From Pontibacter sp. HSC-36F09 (GTDB lineage Bacteria > Bacteroidota > Bacteroidia > Cytophagales > Hymenobacteraceae), in the NCBI RefSeq assembly GCF_024171605.1, contig NZ_JALKAA010000001.1:868001-932000 (forward strand): a DNA stretch of 64,000 nucleotides, given 5' to 3'. The notes beneath the pieces are model-generated. The model did no database searches, was not told the origin of the DNA, and was given only the letters and a program-made list of their open reading frames with translations. Shown here piece after piece: positions 45,579 through 54,954 of this stretch; within the stretch, counting starts at the first letter, position 1, and every line of letters begins with the position of its first letter. Both the position numbers and the translations under genes were made by a program.

Positions 45579-46562
45579 ATGAGCGAGATTTTGTTTGATG
45601 AAGTTCCTTCATTGGACCTGGCTGATTTTACATCGGGGGATGAGGGGCGCAGAACGCGTTTTGTGCAGGAGTTGGGAAACGCTTATCAGAACATTGGCTT
45701 TATCGCCTTGAAAAACCACGGCCTGAGCGATGACCTGACGGAAAGACTCTACGCAGCCGTTAAAAAATTCTTTGCCTTACCAGATGAGGTGAAGCAGAAG
45801 TATGAAAACCCTGAACTGGCCGGCCAGCGAGGCTATGTGGGTAAGGGGAAAGAGAAGGCCAAGGGTTTCAACACCGGTGACCTGAAAGAGTTCTATCACG
45901 TGGGTCAGGAACTGAGCGGTATACCTGACAACGACCCGATTAAAGCAGAATATCCGGAGAACATCTGGCCAGCCGAGGTACAGGAGTTGAAAGAAACTAC
46001 CTTGGAAGCATACACCAAACTGGAGGCAGCCGGCAAGCAGGTACTACGCGCCATCGCCATCCACCTGGGCTTAGAAGAAACTTATTTCGATGACAAAGTA
46101 AAGTATGGCAACAGCATTCTGCGTCCGATCCACTACTTCCCGATCGAAAACCCGGACAGTGTACCGGCTGATGCAGTGCGTGCCGCAGAGCACGGCGACA
46201 TTAACCTGATCACGCTCCTGATGGGTGCCAGTGCTGACGGTCTGCAGGTACTGCGCCGCGATGGCAAGTGGATTCCGATAACGGCGCTGCCAGAGCAAGT
46301 GGTAGTGAACGTGGGCGACATGCTGGCCCGCCTGACCAACAACAAGCTAAAGTCGACCATTCATCGTGTGGTAAACCCTCCGCGTGAGTTGATGCATACC
46401 TCCCGCTACTCTATTCCGTTCTTCATGCACCCCCGTTCTGAAATGGACCTGACCTGCCTGGAAAGTTGCATTGACGAGCAAAACCCAAAAGCCTATCCGG
46501 ATGCTACTGCAGGCGAGTACCTGAACGAGCGCCTGGTGGAACTGGGACTTAAAAAAGCTTAA
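45579..46562 (+). CDS. 2-Oxoglutarate/Fe(II)-dependent oxygenase (isopenicillin-N-synthase type)
   Basis: A 327-aa oxygenase of the IPNS-like superfamily. The N-terminal DIOX_N region (NIGFIALKNHGLSDDL) is followed by the jelly-roll core. The iron triad is His and Asp in AAEHGDINLITLLMG (HxD, about residue 206) and a distal His in STIHRVVNP (about residue 263). The 2-oxoglutarate-binding Arg is in RYSIPFFMHP. Substrate is unknown; Bacteroidetes homologs are usually annotated only by family. A terminator follows. Confidence 0.9.
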   Translation: MSEILFDEVPSLDLADFTSGDEGRRTRFVQELGNAYQNIGFIALKNHGLSDDLTERLYAAVKKFFALPDEVKQKYENPELAGQRGYVGKGKEKAKGFNTGDLKEFYHVGQELSGIPDNDPIKAEYPENIWPAEVQELKETTLEAYTKLEAAGKQVLRAIAIHLGLEETYFDDKVKYGNSILRPIHYFPIENPDSVPADAVRAAEHGDINLITLLMGASADGLQVLRRDGKWIPITALPEQVVVNVGDMLARLTNNKLKSTIHRVVNPPRELMHTSRYSIPFFMHPRSEMDLTCLESCIDEQNPKAYPDATAGEYLNERLVELGLKKA

Positions 46563-46580
46563 CTGAACTGAAACCAGTAA

Positions 46581-46617
46581 GAAGAGAGATGGTGCCCGCG
46601 CTGTCTCTCTTTTTTTG
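46581..46617 (+). terminator. Terminator of the 2OG oxygenase gene
   Basis: AGAGAGA/TCTCTCT (46583-46589 with 46604-46610) followed by a seven-base T-run. Confidence 0.85.
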
Positions 46618-46627
46618 AACCTACGGC

Positions 46628-47797
46628 ATGAGTCTGCGCTACTACATCTTCCTGAAAGACGTACTATTGCTCGCCCTGACCTCGTTCGGCGGACCGCAGG
46701 CGCATATCGCTTTGATGCTCCGGCTGCTGGTGAACAAGCGCCGCTATTTAACGGAGCAGGAACTCATCGAACTCAATGCCCTTTGCCAGATATTGCCTGG
46801 CCCCACCTCCACGCAAACCCTCACAGCTATTGGCTATCGCATCGGCGGACCCAACCTGGCTTACCTGACCCTACTGGTATGGTTACTGCCTGCCTCCTGC
46901 ATAATGGCTGCTGCGGCACTGGGCATTTCCTACATGCAGAAAAATAACATCTCGCTTGATTTTTTGCGCTTTATACAGCCCATGGCGGTTGGTTTCGTTT
47001 CGTATGCAGCCTATGCCATCAGCTCCAAAGTAGTCAATACCAAGCTGGCCATTGGCATTATGGTGGTCTCCGGTATACTGGCCTACTTTTTCCATTCTCC
47101 CTGGGTATACCCTCTACTCCTGATTTCCGGAGGGGCTATTACGGCGCTCCGCTTCAGACAGCATCCGCAGGAGAAGGACAAAAAACTCCGCATACAGTGG
47201 GCAAACTTTATCCTCTATGTGGCAGTACTGATCGTAGCAGCTGTGCTGGGTGGGGCCACCTCATCCCTTCCAATCAGACTGTTCGAGAACTTTTACCGGA
47301 ACGGCAGCTTGGTATTTGGGGGCGGGCAGGTACTCATCCCCCTGATGTTCACCGAGTTTGTCGACTTTAAAAAATATCTGACAGGTGAAGAGTTTCTGTC
47401 CGGATTTGCTGTTGCGCAGGCCCTTCCTGGGCCGGTTTTTTCCTTCTGCGCTTTTATCGGGAACCTGGCTATGCGGGAACATGGGGTATGGGGACAGCTG
47501 CTGGGCTCACTGGTAGCCACGGTCGGCATTTTCCTGCCCGGCACATTCCTTATCTTCTTCGTAATTCGTTTTTGGGACGACCTGAAAAAATACAGGGTTG
47601 TGCGGGCATCGCTGGAAGGCATTAATGCCGTCAGTTCAGGTATGGTGGTGGCGGCAGCCATTATGCTTTACCATCCCATCGACAATACCCCGCTTAATTT
47701 CGGCATTGTAGTGGCCACCTTTTGTGTCTTGCTTTTCACCCGTATACCTGCGCCCATCATTATCCTGGTAGGCTTTGCGCTAGGCTTTATATTTTAA
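46628..47797 (+). CDS. chrA: Chromate ion transporter (ChrA family)
   Basis: A 389-aa long-form CHR protein with two tandem chromate-transport domains and about 10-12 helices. The first domain carries the early SFGGPQAHIALM and NALCQILPGPTSTQTLTAIGYRIGG. The second repeats it as VFGGGQVLIPLMFTEFVDF and GFAVAQALPGPVFSFCAFIGNLA. These paired FGG and PGP motifs define the family. Export of chromate is the textbook activity, but many CHR proteins transport sulfate-like or unknown anions. There are no linked chr regulators. Confidence 0.9.
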   Translation: MSLRYYIFLKDVLLLALTSFGGPQAHIALMLRLLVNKRRYLTEQELIELNALCQILPGPTSTQTLTAIGYRIGGPNLAYLTLLVWLLPASCIMAAAALGISYMQKNNISLDFLRFIQPMAVGFVSYAAYAISSKVVNTKLAIGIMVVSGILAYFFHSPWVYPLLLISGGAITALRFRQHPQEKDKKLRIQWANFILYVAVLIVAAVLGGATSSLPIRLFENFYRNGSLVFGGGQVLIPLMFTEFVDFKKYLTGEEFLSGFAVAQALPGPVFSFCAFIGNLAMREHGVWGQLLGSLVATVGIFLPGTFLIFFVIRFWDDLKKYRVVRASLEGINAVSSGMVVAAAIMLYHPIDNTPLNFGIVVATFCVLLFTRIPAPIIILVGFALGFIF

Positions 47798-47829
47798 CGC
47801 TCGCTATACCTGTATTCAGGCTATACCTA

Positions 47830-47867
47830 AATAAAAAGCTGCCATGCAATTGCACAGGCAGCTTTCC
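47830..47867 (-). terminator. Terminator of rfbA
   Basis: AAAGCTGCC/GGCAGCTTT (47835-47843 with 47857-47865) followed on the minus strand by TTTAT. Confidence 0.8.
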
Positions 47868-47889
47868 TGTTAAAATGGTTGAGCTATAC

Positions 47890-48765
47890 CTACCGTATTG
47901 TTTTTTCTTTCATGATGCGAAGCAAATACTCACCATAGCCACTTTTTCGCAATGGCTCGGCTGCGGCCTTTAGCTGCTCGTCTGCGATGAAGCCCATGCG
48001 CCAGGCCACCTCCTCGATGCAGCCGATCTTGAGCCCCTGCCGCTCCTCGATCACCTGTACAAACGTGGCCGCCTGCATCAGCGAAGCTACTGTGCCCGTA
48101 TCGAGCCAGGCCGTGCCCCTATTCAGCACGCTCACCTTCAGCTTGCCGCGTCTCAAGTACTCGCGGTTAACGTCCGTAATTTCGTACTCGCCCCTAGCGC
48201 TAGGCTCCAGATTTTTGGCGATGCTGACCACCTCGTTGTCGTAGAAGTAGAGGCCAGGCACGGCGTAGTTTGACTTAGGCTCCCGCGGCTTCTCCTCTAT
48301 GGAGACGGCCTTTCCGCTCTCGTCGAACTCGACCACCCCGTAGCGCTCAGGGTCTTGGACGTGGTAGGCATAGACCACGCCGCCCTCGGGGTCGGCGTTC
48401 TGGCGCAGCACCGCCCCCATCCCGGCCCCGTAGAAGATGTTGTCTCCCAGCACCAATGCGACCTTATCATCCCCGATGAATTCCTCCCCGATCACAAAGG
48501 CCTGTGCCAGCCCGTTGGGTACCTCCTGCACCTTGTAGGAGAACTTGCAGCCGATCCGGCTTCCGTCCCCGAGCAAGCGCTCAAACAGGGGCAGGTCGTG
48601 GGGCGTGGAGATAATCAATATTTCCCGGATTCCGGCCAACATAAGAGTCGAAAGCGGGTAGTAGATCATGGGCTTGTCGTAGACGGGCATGAGCTGCTTG
48701 CTCACGGCCAGCGTCAGGGGGTGCAGGCGGGTGCCGGAGCCACCAGCCAGAATAATGCCTTTCAT
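47890..48765 (-). CDS. rfbA: Glucose-1-phosphate thymidylyltransferase (RmlA)
   Basis: RfbA (291 aa) makes dTDP-glucose from dTTP and glucose-1-phosphate. The nucleotide-binding signature [16 protein letters not shown] is at the N terminus, followed by [16 protein letters not shown]. The active-site region [16 protein letters not shown] holds the metal-binding Asp, and [10 protein letters not shown] is typical near residue 220. It lies 105 bp downstream of rfbB on the same strand. The stretch is unusually GC-rich (82 G+C in 120 bases at 48301-48420). Confidence 0.96.
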   Translation of the reverse strand: MKGIILAGGSGTRLHPLTLAVSKQLMPVYDKPMIYYPLSTLMLAGIREILIISTPHDLPLFERLLGDGSRIGCKFSYKVQEVPNGLAQAFVIGEEFIGDDKVALVLGDNIFYGAGMGAVLRQNADPEGGVVYAYHVQDPERYGVVEFDESGKAVSIEEKPREPKSNYAVPGLYFYDNEVVSIAKNLEPSARGEYEITDVNREYLRRGKLKVSVLNRGTAWLDTGTVASLMQAATFVQVIEERQGLKIGCIEEVAWRMGFIADEQLKAAAEPLRKSGYGEYLLRIMKEKTIR

Positions 48766-48870
48766 GAATTCAATTGTTAAATTGTTGAATGGTTAAATTT
48801 TTAGTTGGCCGACCGGCACTAGCTACTGCTGTCAGCCATAGCGTCGTCCAGTTTCCAGCCATATAACCAT

Positions 48871-49920
48871 TTACCGCTTCTCGTATTGCTCGCGGTAGTA
48901 GTCGCGGTAGTGACCCGAGGTGACCTCTGCAAGCCAGTCCTCGTTTGCCAGGTACCAGTCCACGGTCAGGCGCAGGCCCTCCTCAAAAGTCACTGACGGC
49001 TCCCAGCCGAGCTCATCCATCAGTTTGGAGGAGTCGATAGCATAGCGGGCATCGTGGCCGGCGCGGTCCTTCACGAAGGTGATCAGCTTCCGCGACTCGC
49101 CCGGCTGCCTTCCTAGCTTCTCGTCCATCACGTCGCAAAGCAGTTCTATCAAATCAATATTGCGCCACTCGTTCACCCCGCCCACGTTGTAAGTCTCACC
49201 CAGTTTGCCTCGGTGGAAGATACAGTCGATGGCCCGCGCGTGATCTTTCACGTAAAGCCAGTCCCGCACATTCTCGCCCTTCCCGTACACGGGCACGGGC
49301 TTTACGCTCTTGATGTTGTGGATCGCAAGCGGAATCAGCTTCTCGGGAAAATGGTTGGGACCGTAGTTGTTGGAGCAGTTGCTGAGCTTGACGGGCAGGC
49401 CGTAGGTATGGTGCCAGGCCCGCACGAAGTGGTCCGAGGCGGCCTTGGAGGCCGAGTAGGGCGAGCGCGGGTCGTAGGCCGTGGACTCGGTGAAGAGCCC
49501 ATCTGTGCCCAGCGAGCCGTATACCTCGTCGGTAGAAACATGGTAGAACAATTTGCCTTCGTAGTCGCCGGCCCAATGTCTCCGGCAGGCTTCCAGCAGG
49601 TTGACTGTGCCCATCACGTTAGTCTGCACGAAGGCCATCGGCCCGGCAATCGAGCGGTCCACGTGCGACTCGGCCGCCAGGTGGATGACCGCCTCAAATC
49701 TGTGCTCAGAAAATATCTCCTCTAGGAAGGCGGCGTCGGTGATGTCGCCCCTGAGGAAGGTGTAGTTCTCCCTACTCTCCACGTCCACCAGGTTCTGCAG
49801 GTTGCCCGCGTAGGTGAGCGCGTCGAGGTTGAAGATGTTGTAGCCGGGGTAAGCTTCCACAAATAGCCGCACCACGTGCGAGCCAATGAAGCCGGCTCCC
49901 CCGGTGATCAGTAAGTTCAT
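48871..49920 (-). CDS. rfbB: dTDP-glucose 4,6-dehydratase (RmlB)
   Basis: RfbB (349 aa) is an extended SDR that makes dTDP-4-keto-6-deoxyglucose. The NAD motif GGAGFIGSHVVRLF is at the N terminus. HLAAESHVDRS and the active-site STDEVYGSLG with YSASKAASDHFVRAWHHTYGLP (Tyr-x-x-x-Lys) are specific for RmlB. Length is normal. rfbC and rfbD (epimerase and reductase to rhamnose) are not in the window, so the sugar may continue elsewhere. GC-rich codons and few copies of the window-wide word set it apart from galE. Confidence 0.97.
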   Translation of the reverse strand: MNLLITGGAGFIGSHVVRLFVEAYPGYNIFNLDALTYAGNLQNLVDVESRENYTFLRGDITDAAFLEEIFSEHRFEAVIHLAAESHVDRSIAGPMAFVQTNVMGTVNLLEACRRHWAGDYEGKLFYHVSTDEVYGSLGTDGLFTESTAYDPRSPYSASKAASDHFVRAWHHTYGLPVKLSNCSNNYGPNHFPEKLIPLAIHNIKSVKPVPVYGKGENVRDWLYVKDHARAIDCIFHRGKLGETYNVGGVNEWRNIDLIELLCDVMDEKLGRQPGESRKLITFVKDRAGHDARYAIDSSKLMDELGWEPSVTFEEGLRLTVDWYLANEDWLAEVTSGHYRDYYREQYEKR

Positions 49921-49923
49921 AAG

Positions 49924-50955
49924 CTATACTTGCTTTGCTGTTTCCTTCAAATGCATTTGCCAGTCCCAAGCACTTTTCATAGCTTCTTCCAAGGTGCTGG
50001 TGGTCTTAAAGCCCAACTCTTCCGTCGCTTTAGTCACATCGGCGTATATTTTTGGCACATCACCCGGGCGACGAGGACCTATCTTATAGTTGAGTTTCTC
50101 GCCGGTGGCACGCTCAAAAGCCTGCGCAGCCTCCAGCACCGTGTTGCCCGTGCCTGTGCCCACGTTGAAGAACTCGATGTTTTCAGCCTTGCCGGACAAG
50201 AGCCTCTCAATTGCCACCACGTGTGCTTTGGCCAGATCCACCACATGCACGTAGTCGCGGATGCAGGTGCCGTCCGGGGTGTCGTAATCGTTGCCAAAGA
50301 TGGTTAGCTGCTCCCGTGTACCTGCGGCTGTTTGGGTGATAAAGGGCACCAGGTTGTTCGGAACTCCTAACGGAAGCTCGCCTATTTTGGCGGAAGGATG
50401 CGCTCCGATCGGGTTGAAGTAGCGCAGCGCAGTCGTGTACATATCGCTGCCACTGGTTGCCAGATCTGTCAGGATTTCTTCGCAGATCTTCTTGGTGTTG
50501 CCGTAAGGCGAGTTGGCCTTCTGCACCGGGGTCTGCTCTGTTACCGGCAGCTTGTCAGGTATACCGTATACCGTGCAGGATGAGGAGAACACTAACTTAT
50601 TCACGTTAAACTCTTGCATTACCTGCAGCAAAGCCACCAGCGAGCCCACGTTGTTGTGGTAGTACTTGAGCGGCTCTTCCACCGACTCACCCACGGCCTT
50701 GTAGGCAGCAAAATGGATAACGCCCGCTATACCTGTTTCCTCTTCAAAGACCTGGCGCAGTGCGGCCGTATCCGTACAGTCGATGCGGTGGCAGGTAGCT
50801 TCACTGCCCAGTATGTCGGCTATACCTTGCAGAGAACGCTCTTCGGTGTTGGAGAAATTGTCGATGATGATGGGTTCGTAGCCTGCCTGTACCAGCTCAA
50901 CCACGGTGTGAGAGCCAATGTAGCCCGCCCCTCCTGTCACTAAAATCTTCTTCAT
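49924..50955 (-). CDS. galE: UDP-glucose 4-epimerase
   Basis: GalE (343 aa) interconverts UDP-glucose and UDP-galactose, using bound NAD. The start at 50955 (MKKILVTGGAGYIGSHTVVEL) is preferred over 50970. GxxGxxG is at residues 8-14. The catalytic residues are in VFSSSCTVYGIP (Ser/Thr) and SPYGNTKKICEEIL (Tyr-x-x-x-Lys). It lies upstream of rfbB with only 3 bp between rfbB's start and the galE stop, so galE-rfbB-rfbA are probably one transcript for surface polysaccharide sugars. It has ordinary composition, unlike rfbA/B. Confidence 0.96.
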   Translation of the reverse strand: MKKILVTGGAGYIGSHTVVELVQAGYEPIIIDNFSNTEERSLQGIADILGSEATCHRIDCTDTAALRQVFEEETGIAGVIHFAAYKAVGESVEEPLKYYHNNVGSLVALLQVMQEFNVNKLVFSSSCTVYGIPDKLPVTEQTPVQKANSPYGNTKKICEEILTDLATSGSDMYTTALRYFNPIGAHPSAKIGELPLGVPNNLVPFITQTAAGTREQLTIFGNDYDTPDGTCIRDYVHVVDLAKAHVVAIERLLSGKAENIEFFNVGTGTGNTVLEAAQAFERATGEKLNYKIGPRRPGDVPKIYADVTKATEELGFKTTSTLEEAMKSAWDWQMHLKETAKQV

Positions 50956-51013
50956 ATGATTTGTTTTCAAGCTCTTTTAAAGCCTTCTCGTTTTGTAGCT
51001 GCCTGGTGGCAAA

Positions 51014-51448
51014 CTACTGTTTTACAACTTGTATGTTCTGGTTGATCAACAATAGGTCAGCGATCACTTCCTGATTATGCTCCGGTGCAATGTATATTTC
51101 ATCAAAGCGGTTGTACCTAATCACCAGTCCATTACGGGCTAGCGCTGGCTTCATCCCCACCCAACTCGTTTTCCCTTCCTCTATCCGGGTGATGCTCCCT
51201 ACTTCTACTGCCCCTCTCCAGGGGCCGGACTTATACCTAAGCTTGCCGTCCTGGAGCCAATAAAAAGTGCCAAAGTAAACCCAGGCGATAAGGGTAACCG
51301 GTGCAAGTAGCGGAAGCAGCATATAGAGCTTCTCTGCAAAAGCCTCCCTGTCGAGCAGGAAGACAGCGACTGGCAGCAAGAGCATCCCGATCAATATAAA
51401 TTTGATCAGGCCTTTCCGGTTGGCTGCGTATACCTTGGGTTGGCTCAT
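51014..51448 (-). CDS. Membrane protein with a bacterial PH-like domain
   Basis: A 144-aa protein with two N-terminal helices (KGLIKFILIGMLLLPVAVFLL and LYMLLPLLAPVTLIAWVYFGTFYWL) and a C-terminal domain reading LRYKSGPWRGAVEVGSITRIEEGKTSWVGMKPALARNGLVIRYNRFDEIYIAPEH. That is the bPH_4-type pattern of bacterial pleckstrin-homology-like proteins; function is unknown. The ATG at 51448 gives MSQPKV; one codon earlier at 51451 is also possible. It is upstream of galE on the same strand, separated by 58 bp. Confidence 0.72.
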   Translation of the reverse strand: MSQPKVYAANRKGLIKFILIGMLLLPVAVFLLDREAFAEKLYMLLPLLAPVTLIAWVYFGTFYWLQDGKLRYKSGPWRGAVEVGSITRIEEGKTSWVGMKPALARNGLVIRYNRFDEIYIAPEHNQEVIADLLLINQNIQVVKQ

Positions 51449-51613
51449 CATACTAAGTTTACAATACACTTAAGCTATACCCGGCTCCGCATACTTATTC
51501 TGCTCTATAACGGGCCTTCACAAAAATATAATATTAAAATGTATTTATTGTTACGAGTGACCCGGCCTCAGTGGTATGGCCGGAGAAGCCACTGCTCAAT
51601 CAAAAGAAGGATT

Positions 51614-52468
51614 TTAAAGCTCCCCTTTCACGATTCTGTCTTTGCCGAAAAGGTCCTGTACTACCTGCGCCTGCGTGAAACCGGCCTCCAACAACAATTG
51701 CCGCACTTCGTGACCATACTGTTCATTTATTTCGAAGTATAACCGTCCGCCCTTCTTAAGCAAATCTGCCCCCACCTCCGCGATGCGTCTGTAATATTTC
51801 AGTGGATCTTCGTCGGGCACAAACAGGGCCAGATGGGGCTCAAACGCCAGCACATTGGCGCGCATCAGGGCTTTCTCCTGCTCCTTCACATAGGGCGGGT
51901 TGCTGGTAATAATATCCAGAGAGTGAGCCGCTATACCTTGTATTGGCTCGAAAACATCCTGCTCCAGCCAGGCCACCGGCAACTTTAGCTGACGGGCATT
52001 GGTGCGGGCTACTTTCAACGCCCCTTCCGACACTTCCAATCCGTATACCCGGTCGTTCTGCAGATGAGCGGCCAGCGCCAAAGGTATACAGCCGCTGCCT
52101 GTGCAGATATCGAGCACCTGCAAACCACTTCGTCCCTGGTGTTCGCGCACGACCAGATCCACCAACTCTTCTGTTTCGGGGCGAGGAATCAGCACACGTT
52201 CGTCCACCTGCAAGTCGAGGCCGTAGAAGTGGGCGGTGCCGAGCACGTACTGCACAGGTTCCTGTTTTTTTAATCGCTCCACCGCCTGTTGCACCTGCGC
52301 TTCCTGCTCCGGATTTAATTCTTCCTGCTGGGCCAGACTCAGCTGCATCCGGCTTTTCTGTAGCACATGCTCCAGCACGAGCTGTGCAATGGCGCCGGCC
52401 TCCGGTTCAGGGTAAGCCTCCTGTATGTTTTCGCGGATGTGTTGAGATGTTTGCTGTATGGTGGCCAC
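51614..52468 (-). CDS. prmC: Release-factor glutamine methyltransferase (PrmC/HemK)
   Basis: PrmC (284 aa) methylates the GGQ glutamine of release factors RF1 and RF2 with S-adenosylmethionine. An N-terminal helical release-factor-binding domain (about residues 1-90) is followed by the Rossmann methyltransferase domain. The SAM motif is VLDICTGSGCIPLALAAHL, and the glutamine-binding ITSNPPYVKEQEKA is the NPPY hallmark. It is divergent from ribD with 206 bp between. Confidence 0.94.
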   Translation of the reverse strand: MATIQQTSQHIRENIQEAYPEPEAGAIAQLVLEHVLQKSRMQLSLAQQEELNPEQEAQVQQAVERLKKQEPVQYVLGTAHFYGLDLQVDERVLIPRPETEELVDLVVREHQGRSGLQVLDICTGSGCIPLALAAHLQNDRVYGLEVSEGALKVARTNARQLKLPVAWLEQDVFEPIQGIAAHSLDIITSNPPYVKEQEKALMRANVLAFEPHLALFVPDEDPLKYYRRIAEVGADLLKKGGRLYFEINEQYGHEVRQLLLEAGFTQAQVVQDLFGKDRIVKGEL

Positions 52469-52674
52469 AGGTATAGGTTTTGTGTGATTTTAGGTACCTT
52501 TGCAAAAGTAAAATTTTATTGCATATAAGCATCCGGACAAAAGAACTTTAGACAAAGGGAACAAGCCTTTTAAGTATAAAGCGGCCTACATCCAGATCTG
52601 ATGAACACTTAGTAAAGAGATGGTACTCCGAACGATGGGCACCTATTTTATTCAGTAACTTTTAACTTTCTAAC

Positions 52675-53727
52675 TTGACTGACGAACTGTACATGCGGCG
52701 TGCGCTGGAACTGGCCAGACTGGGCAGTGGCTATACCTACCCCAACCCGATGGTGGGCTGTGTGGTGGTACACGAAGGGCGCATTATCGGGGAAGGTTGG
52801 CACCGCCAGTTTGGTGGTCCGCATGCCGAAGTCAATGCCATTGCCAATGTGCCCGACAAAAGCCTGCTGCCCAAAAGCCGGGTGTACGTGACCCTGGAGC
52901 CTTGCTCGCACTTTGGCAAAACCCCGCCTTGTGCCGATTTGCTGATCAGCAGCGGTGTGCGCGATGTGGTGGTTTGCAACACGGACCCCAACCCCAAAGT
53001 AGCCGGACGCGGCATCAGGAAGTTGTTTGAAGCAGGAGCTCAGGTAAAAGTGGGTGTACTGGAAAACGAAGGGCTGGAACTGAACAAACGATTCTTTACC
53101 TTTCATACCTATAAACGGCCTTACATTCTGCTCAAATGGGCGGAGTCGGCAGACGGATTTATCAGCGGCCCCAACAACCAGCAGGTGCAGATCAGCGGCC
53201 CACTGTCGCGCAGGCTGGTGCACAAATGGCGCTCCGAGGAGCAGGCCATTATGGTGGGCAGCCACACGGCGGCCTGCGACAATCCGCGCCTCGATACCCG
53301 CTTCTGGCCCGGGCACAGTCCGCTGCGTGTGGTCATCGACCGCAAGCTGCAACTGCCCGACCATCTGCATTTGTTCGACAAAAGCCTGCCGACGGTGGTA
53401 TATACCTACCAGCACCGGGAGCAGCAGCACGAGCACCTGGCTTATGTGCAGCTTCGCGAAGATGCGCCACTGCTACCACAACTGCTACAGGACCTGCACC
53501 AGCGCCAGGTCTTGTCGTTGCTCGTGGAAGGTGGCACTTACCTGATCAAAAGTCTGTTGAAGGAAAACCTGTGGGACGAAGCGATTTGTTTCAAAAGCGA
53601 GGGCTTGGTGTTGCGCGACGGAACGCCAGCTCCAGGTATGGCGCACAGTCACTTGATCGAAGTACAGACCACTGGCGCCGACAGGCTTTTGCATTACCGG
53701 AATAGTATCTCAGAACTTAACTTTTAA
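52675..53727 (+). CDS. ribD: Bifunctional riboflavin deaminase/reductase
   Basis: RibD (350 aa) performs two steps of riboflavin synthesis, deamination and then side-chain reduction. The N-terminal deaminase (about residues 1-145) has its zinc ligands in PHAEVNAI and LEPCSHFGKTPPCADLLI. The C-terminal NADPH reductase (about residues 150-350) begins RPYILLKWAESADGFI and has SLLVEGGTYLIKSLL. The start is TTG at 52675 (MTDELYMRRAL), since it aligns with RibD N termini; the ATG at 52693 is shorter. No FMN riboswitch is obvious upstream, and no other rib genes are in the window. Confidence 0.95.
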   Translation: MTDELYMRRALELARLGSGYTYPNPMVGCVVVHEGRIIGEGWHRQFGGPHAEVNAIANVPDKSLLPKSRVYVTLEPCSHFGKTPPCADLLISSGVRDVVVCNTDPNPKVAGRGIRKLFEAGAQVKVGVLENEGLELNKRFFTFHTYKRPYILLKWAESADGFISGPNNQQVQISGPLSRRLVHKWRSEEQAIMVGSHTAACDNPRLDTRFWPGHSPLRVVIDRKLQLPDHLHLFDKSLPTVVYTYQHREQQHEHLAYVQLREDAPLLPQLLQDLHQRQVLSLLVEGGTYLIKSLLKENLWDEAICFKSEGLVLRDGTPAPGMAHSHLIEVQTTGADRLLHYRNSISELNF

Positions 53728-53802
53728 ACCCTGCGCGAAAGGACTATACTGCACAGGTATAGATCTCCTCCATCGCGCACTTATACCTATACCTTACCCA
53801 TT

Positions 53803-54285
53803 ATGGCTGAATCACTTATAGTAGACCAGAACCTTAGCAAAGAAGAAAAATATAAAGCGCTCGTTCCCCAGATTGAGGCGCTGGTAACCGGCGAAACCGA
53901 CCTGATTGCCAACCTTTCCAACATGATGGCCGCCCTGCGCCAGGGCATGGGCTTCTTCTGGGTGGGTGTGTATTTCAACAAAGAAAGGCAGCTGGTGCTG
54001 GGACCATTCCAGGGGCCGGTGGCCTGTACGCGTATACCTTACCACAAGGGCGTATGTGGTGCCTGCTATACCCGCCGCGAAACTATACTAGTGCCGGATG
54101 TGGAGGCCTTTCCGGGTCACATCGCTTGCAGCAGCGACTCTAAATCTGAGATCGTGATACCGGTGATAAAAAACGGTGAAGTGAAACTCGTGCTGGATGT
54201 GGACAGCGACAAGCTCAACGATTTTGATGAAGTAGACCAGAAGTACCTCGAGCAGTTGATGAAGCTGGTGGAAAGCTGGTATTAA
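53803..54285 (+). CDS. msrC: Free methionine-(R)-sulfoxide reductase (GAF-type)
   Basis: A 160-aa fRMsr, a single GAF domain that reduces free Met-R-sulfoxide. The core is FFWVGVYFNKERQLVLGPFQGPVACTRIPYHKGVCGACYTRRETILVPDVEAFPGHIACSSDSKSEIVIPV. The three cysteines used in the family (in PVACTR, GVCGAC and HIACSS) are all present. The start at 53803 fits. It is 75 bp after ribD on the same strand. A perfect hairpin follows. Confidence 0.92.
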   Translation: MAESLIVDQNLSKEEKYKALVPQIEALVTGETDLIANLSNMMAALRQGMGFFWVGVYFNKERQLVLGPFQGPVACTRIPYHKGVCGACYTRRETILVPDVEAFPGHIACSSDSKSEIVIPVIKNGEVKLVLDVDSDKLNDFDEVDQKYLEQLMKLVESWY

Positions 54286-54298
54286 ACCTTCCTAAATA

Positions 54299-54348
54299 GC
54301 AAAAGAAATGGCCTTGTCTCTGCTCTGAGACAAGGCCATTTCTTTTTG
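54299..54348. terminator. Strong bidirectional terminator
   Basis: A 20-bp perfect stem (54301-54320 with 54327-54346), 6-nt loop, T-run on the right and A-run on the left. Serves msrC and the converging barrel gene. Confidence 0.95.
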
Positions 54349-54368
54349 ACGCTATACCTGAAAGCATT

Positions 54369-54953
54369 CTACAGCCTCACCCGCACGCCCAGCGCCAGGT
54401 TAAAGATCTTGCCCGGACTCAGGTATTTCGGGTTCTGGATGTACGAAATCAGGTACTCTGCGCTGGTATTCAATTCGTAATATAGCCCAAACCGCTGCAG
54501 TTTCTCCACACGGGCAAAGTCCAATTGGCCACCCAGGTGCAGGTATAGGTGCAATGCCGTCGGGAATCCGTAATAGCCTTTCTCGTATTTATCACGCGGT
54601 TCCACAATAAAGTACTCCTCCCCAAAGGTATAGCCCAGTTGCAAACCGGCGCGTAGCGGCTGCCAGTCCAGCGACCTGACAAGTATCGCTTTAAAAGGTA
54701 TAGCGGTGGCTTTAAGCGCTGCCGTCCAGATATGGTCCCCTCCGATGCTCTCCGGCAGGTAGCCCACAAACAGGTCCGTCTCCAGCTTTTCGTCAAAAAA
54801 GCTCCGCCCTATACCTACCGACGCAAACCCGATGCTGCCCGCATACTGTACTTTGGCATGGTAGGGCGAAAATGACATATCCTGGCTGTATACCGCCTGA
54901 GGGCTAAGCAGAAGAAGCAGGCTAATGAGTGCTATGACAAAGATCCGCTCCAT
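54369..54953 (-). CDS. Exported protein, predicted outer-membrane barrel
   Basis: A 194-aa protein with a signal peptide (MERIFVIALISLLLLLSPQAVYSQ) and amphipathic strand-like stretches (VQYAGSIGFASVGIGRSF, TDLFVGYLPES, AGLQLGYTFGEEYFI, FNLALGVRVRL). I do not recognise the family. The start at 54953 follows the stop of the upstream phosphoesterase gene by one base, which suggests translational coupling. It is likely a partner of that enzyme. Confidence 0.7.
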   Translation of the reverse strand: MERIFVIALISLLLLLSPQAVYSQDMSFSPYHAKVQYAGSIGFASVGIGRSFFDEKLETDLFVGYLPESIGGDHIWTAALKATAIPFKAILVRSLDWQPLRAGLQLGYTFGEEYFIVEPRDKYEKGYYGFPTALHLYLHLGGQLDFARVEKLQRFGLYYELNTSAEYLISYIQNPKYLSPGKIFNLALGVRVRL

Positions 54954-54954
54954 G

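Noticed and set aside
47890-50955. Complete dTDP-rhamnose operon
   Set aside because: Only rfbA and rfbB are present; rfbC and rfbD do not occur in the window.
52648-53436. 262-aa minus-strand frame opposite ribD
   Set aside because: Shadow frame; the plus strand has both RibD domains with all motifs.
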